The position numbers and the translations under genes are program-made. From Anaerolineaceae bacterium UBA5224 (GTDB lineage Bacteria; Chloroflexota; Anaerolineae; Anaerolineales; Anaerolineaceae): DNA of 5,980 nt. A model generated the notes under the pieces. The model saw only the letters and a list, made by a program, of their open reading frames with translations, was not told the origin of the DNA and did not search any database. Below are positions 5,202 to 5,980 of the stretch, in pieces; positions within the stretch are counted from its first letter, which is position 1, and every line of letters begins with the position of its first letter. Location: assembly GCA_002409365.1 (NCBI GenBank), contig DHUW01000106.1, positions 38,829 through 44,808 on the forward strand. The letters run 5' to 3'.

Positions 5202-5980
5202 TCACTCTCCCCGGACCGTAAAGCGGTTCTTGTCGTCCAGCGTGACAGCCGCAAAGGGCGGTTGGCTCTGGGCGTCTAAACCGGCTTCGAAATTGTACTT
5301 ATCTCTCATGTCGTGGTTCAGTTTCTCGGTCAGATAGGTCATCTTGATGTCCATCGGGCAGGCGCGTTCACAGGCACCACAGCTGGTGCAGCGACCAGTT
5401 TGATGGAAAGCGCGTACGATGTGCCAGCCTTGCATACCAGCAGGAGTTGCACCGCTTTCCGTCCAGCGTGGCTCGATATGGTCGACGAAACACTCTTCGC
5501 AATAACACATCGGGCAGGCTTGACGGCAGGCGTAGCAGCGGATGCAACGTTCGGCTTCTTTTTGGAACCAGGCGTAGCGATCTTCGATCGTTTGAGTTTC
5601 AAAGTTTTCGACGGTTGTGCGTGCAAGGTTGGGGTCGCCTTCTGGCAAAGGTTCACCGATCAGGATGTCAGCACTCATCGGGTTGGGATGAATGCAGCGT
5701 TTGCAGCTGTCATGCAGAAAATCGGCTCTTTCAAGGAGTTGGTATCCATCCCTTGTTTCGACCATGAGGTTTTGACCATCTTCTTTGACTGCTGTTACTG
5801 CTTCACCAACTTCGCTGACGATTTTATGCCAGTCGAGGATGCCTTCGCAGGGCACGCCGATCAGGAACAAGTTTTCGCGGGATTTTTGTTTCTCCACGAC
5901 CAGAGCGTTGACCGAACGGTTCTCGCAGCCGCGAACAACCATGCCGACTTTGCTTTGCTTGGGCAGTCTGGTCAGGAAAG
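5202..5980 (-). CDS. 4Fe-4S dicluster protein, FlxC-like (F420-dehydrogenase beta-like N-terminal part), N-terminus outside window
   Basis: The frame is open to the right edge, with twelve residues (F-L-T-R-L-P-K-Q-S-K-V-G) in front of the Met at 5942-5940. K-V-G-M-V-V-R-G-C-E reads as one conserved strand and turn, so that Met is internal and the gene is 5'-partial. Numbering from that Met, the visible part shows G5-C6, a G-V-P-C32 segment and C80-x2-C83, features of F420-dehydrogenase beta-like and Hdr-linked proteins. It also has two [4Fe-4S] motifs: C133-x2-C136-x2-C139-x3-C143-P, extended by C146, C148 and C151, and C185-x2-C188-x2-C191-x3-C195-P. The TGA at 5204-5202 lies five bases before the preferred start of the FlxB-like gene. 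Its order (C, then B, then A) matches an Flx-type cluster, and it probably links to an MvhD/HdrA-type protein encoded outside the window. The exact family name is the least certain of the four large redox genes. Confidence 0.75.
   Translation of the reverse strand, partial: FLTRLPKQSKVGMVVRGCENRSVNALVVEKQKSRENLFLIGVPCEGILDWHKIVSEVGEAVTAVKEDGQNLMVETRDGYQLLERADFLHDSCKRCIHPNPMSADILIGEPLPEGDPNLARTTVENFETQTIEDRYAWFQKEAERCIRCYACRQACPMCYCEECFVDHIEPRWTESGATPAGMQGWHIVRAFHQTGRCTSCGACERACPMDIKMTYLTEKLNHDMRDKYNFEAGLDAQSQPPFAAVTLDDKNRFTVRGE

Noticed and set aside
3327..5205. Anaerobic sulfite reductase (asrABC) operon
   Set aside because: The A- and B-like genes fit, but no C-type siroheme subunit follows; a polyferredoxin does, and an FlxC-like gene precedes them, so an Flx/Hdr-type module fits better.
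4792..5337. A 181-codon open frame on the plus strand
   Set aside because: It lies antisense to the FlxB-like and FlxC-like genes, whose cysteine motifs are clear; its translation has no recognisable domain. A shadow frame.
5940..5942. ATG at 5942 as the start of the FlxC-like gene
   Set aside because: It lies inside a conserved K-V-G-x-V-x-x-G-C strand and the frame is open to the right edge; no Shine-Dalgarno site precedes it.

Overview
The window looks like chromosomal DNA from a strictly anaerobic bacterium. The reason is one block of about 3.9 kb, all on the minus strand, encoding flavin/iron-sulfur electron-transfer proteins of the kind used around heterodisulfide reductase (Hdr), [NiFe]-hydrogenase and sulfite reductase modules. 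The taxon cannot be fixed from the sequence. An Anaerolineae-type Chloroflexota is my best guess, with Desulfobacterota or a relative as alternatives; this is inference from gene style, not from a marker gene.

Left part, plus strand (1-1949): the 3' end of a beta-propeller protein with degenerate Asp-box repeats, entering from outside the window. After a 70-base gap containing an AT-rich stem-loop comes a complete calcineurin-like metallophosphoesterase with a large insert between its last two metal motifs. The short convergent gap (1950-2033) holds a T8 run, a 10-base perfect palindrome and what looks like one degenerate copy of a dispersed 'GCAATGAC'-type repeat.

Right part, minus strand, transcribed right to left (5980 to 2034): (1) an Fe-S protein resembling FlxC, or the F420-dehydrogenase beta-like ferredoxins of Hdr clusters, cut by the right edge; (2) an AsrA/HydB/FlxB-like Fe-S protein; (3) an AsrB/HydG/FlxA-like FAD/NAD(P)-binding protein with a C-terminal [2Fe-2S] site; (4) an unusual multi-cluster polyferredoxin; (5) a small DUF2007-like protein. 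Stops and starts overlap or lie within a few to about thirty bases of each other, so this is very probably one operon with translational coupling. Its promoter lies beyond the right edge.

Working model (inference): NAD(P)H or NAD(P)+ reacts at the flavin protein (3). Electrons move through (2) and (1) toward an HdrA/MvhD-type partner expected just outside the window, giving an FlxABCD-HdrABC-like, possibly electron-bifurcating complex. The polyferredoxin would be an added electron wire or exit port. It is the most interesting item here. It has five cluster-like motifs, but the first lacks its third cysteine, the middle one is built like the ETF-quinone oxidoreductase/FixX ferredoxin domain, and the fourth has C-x3-C spacing. 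No RNA gene, mobile element or CRISPR array was seen.
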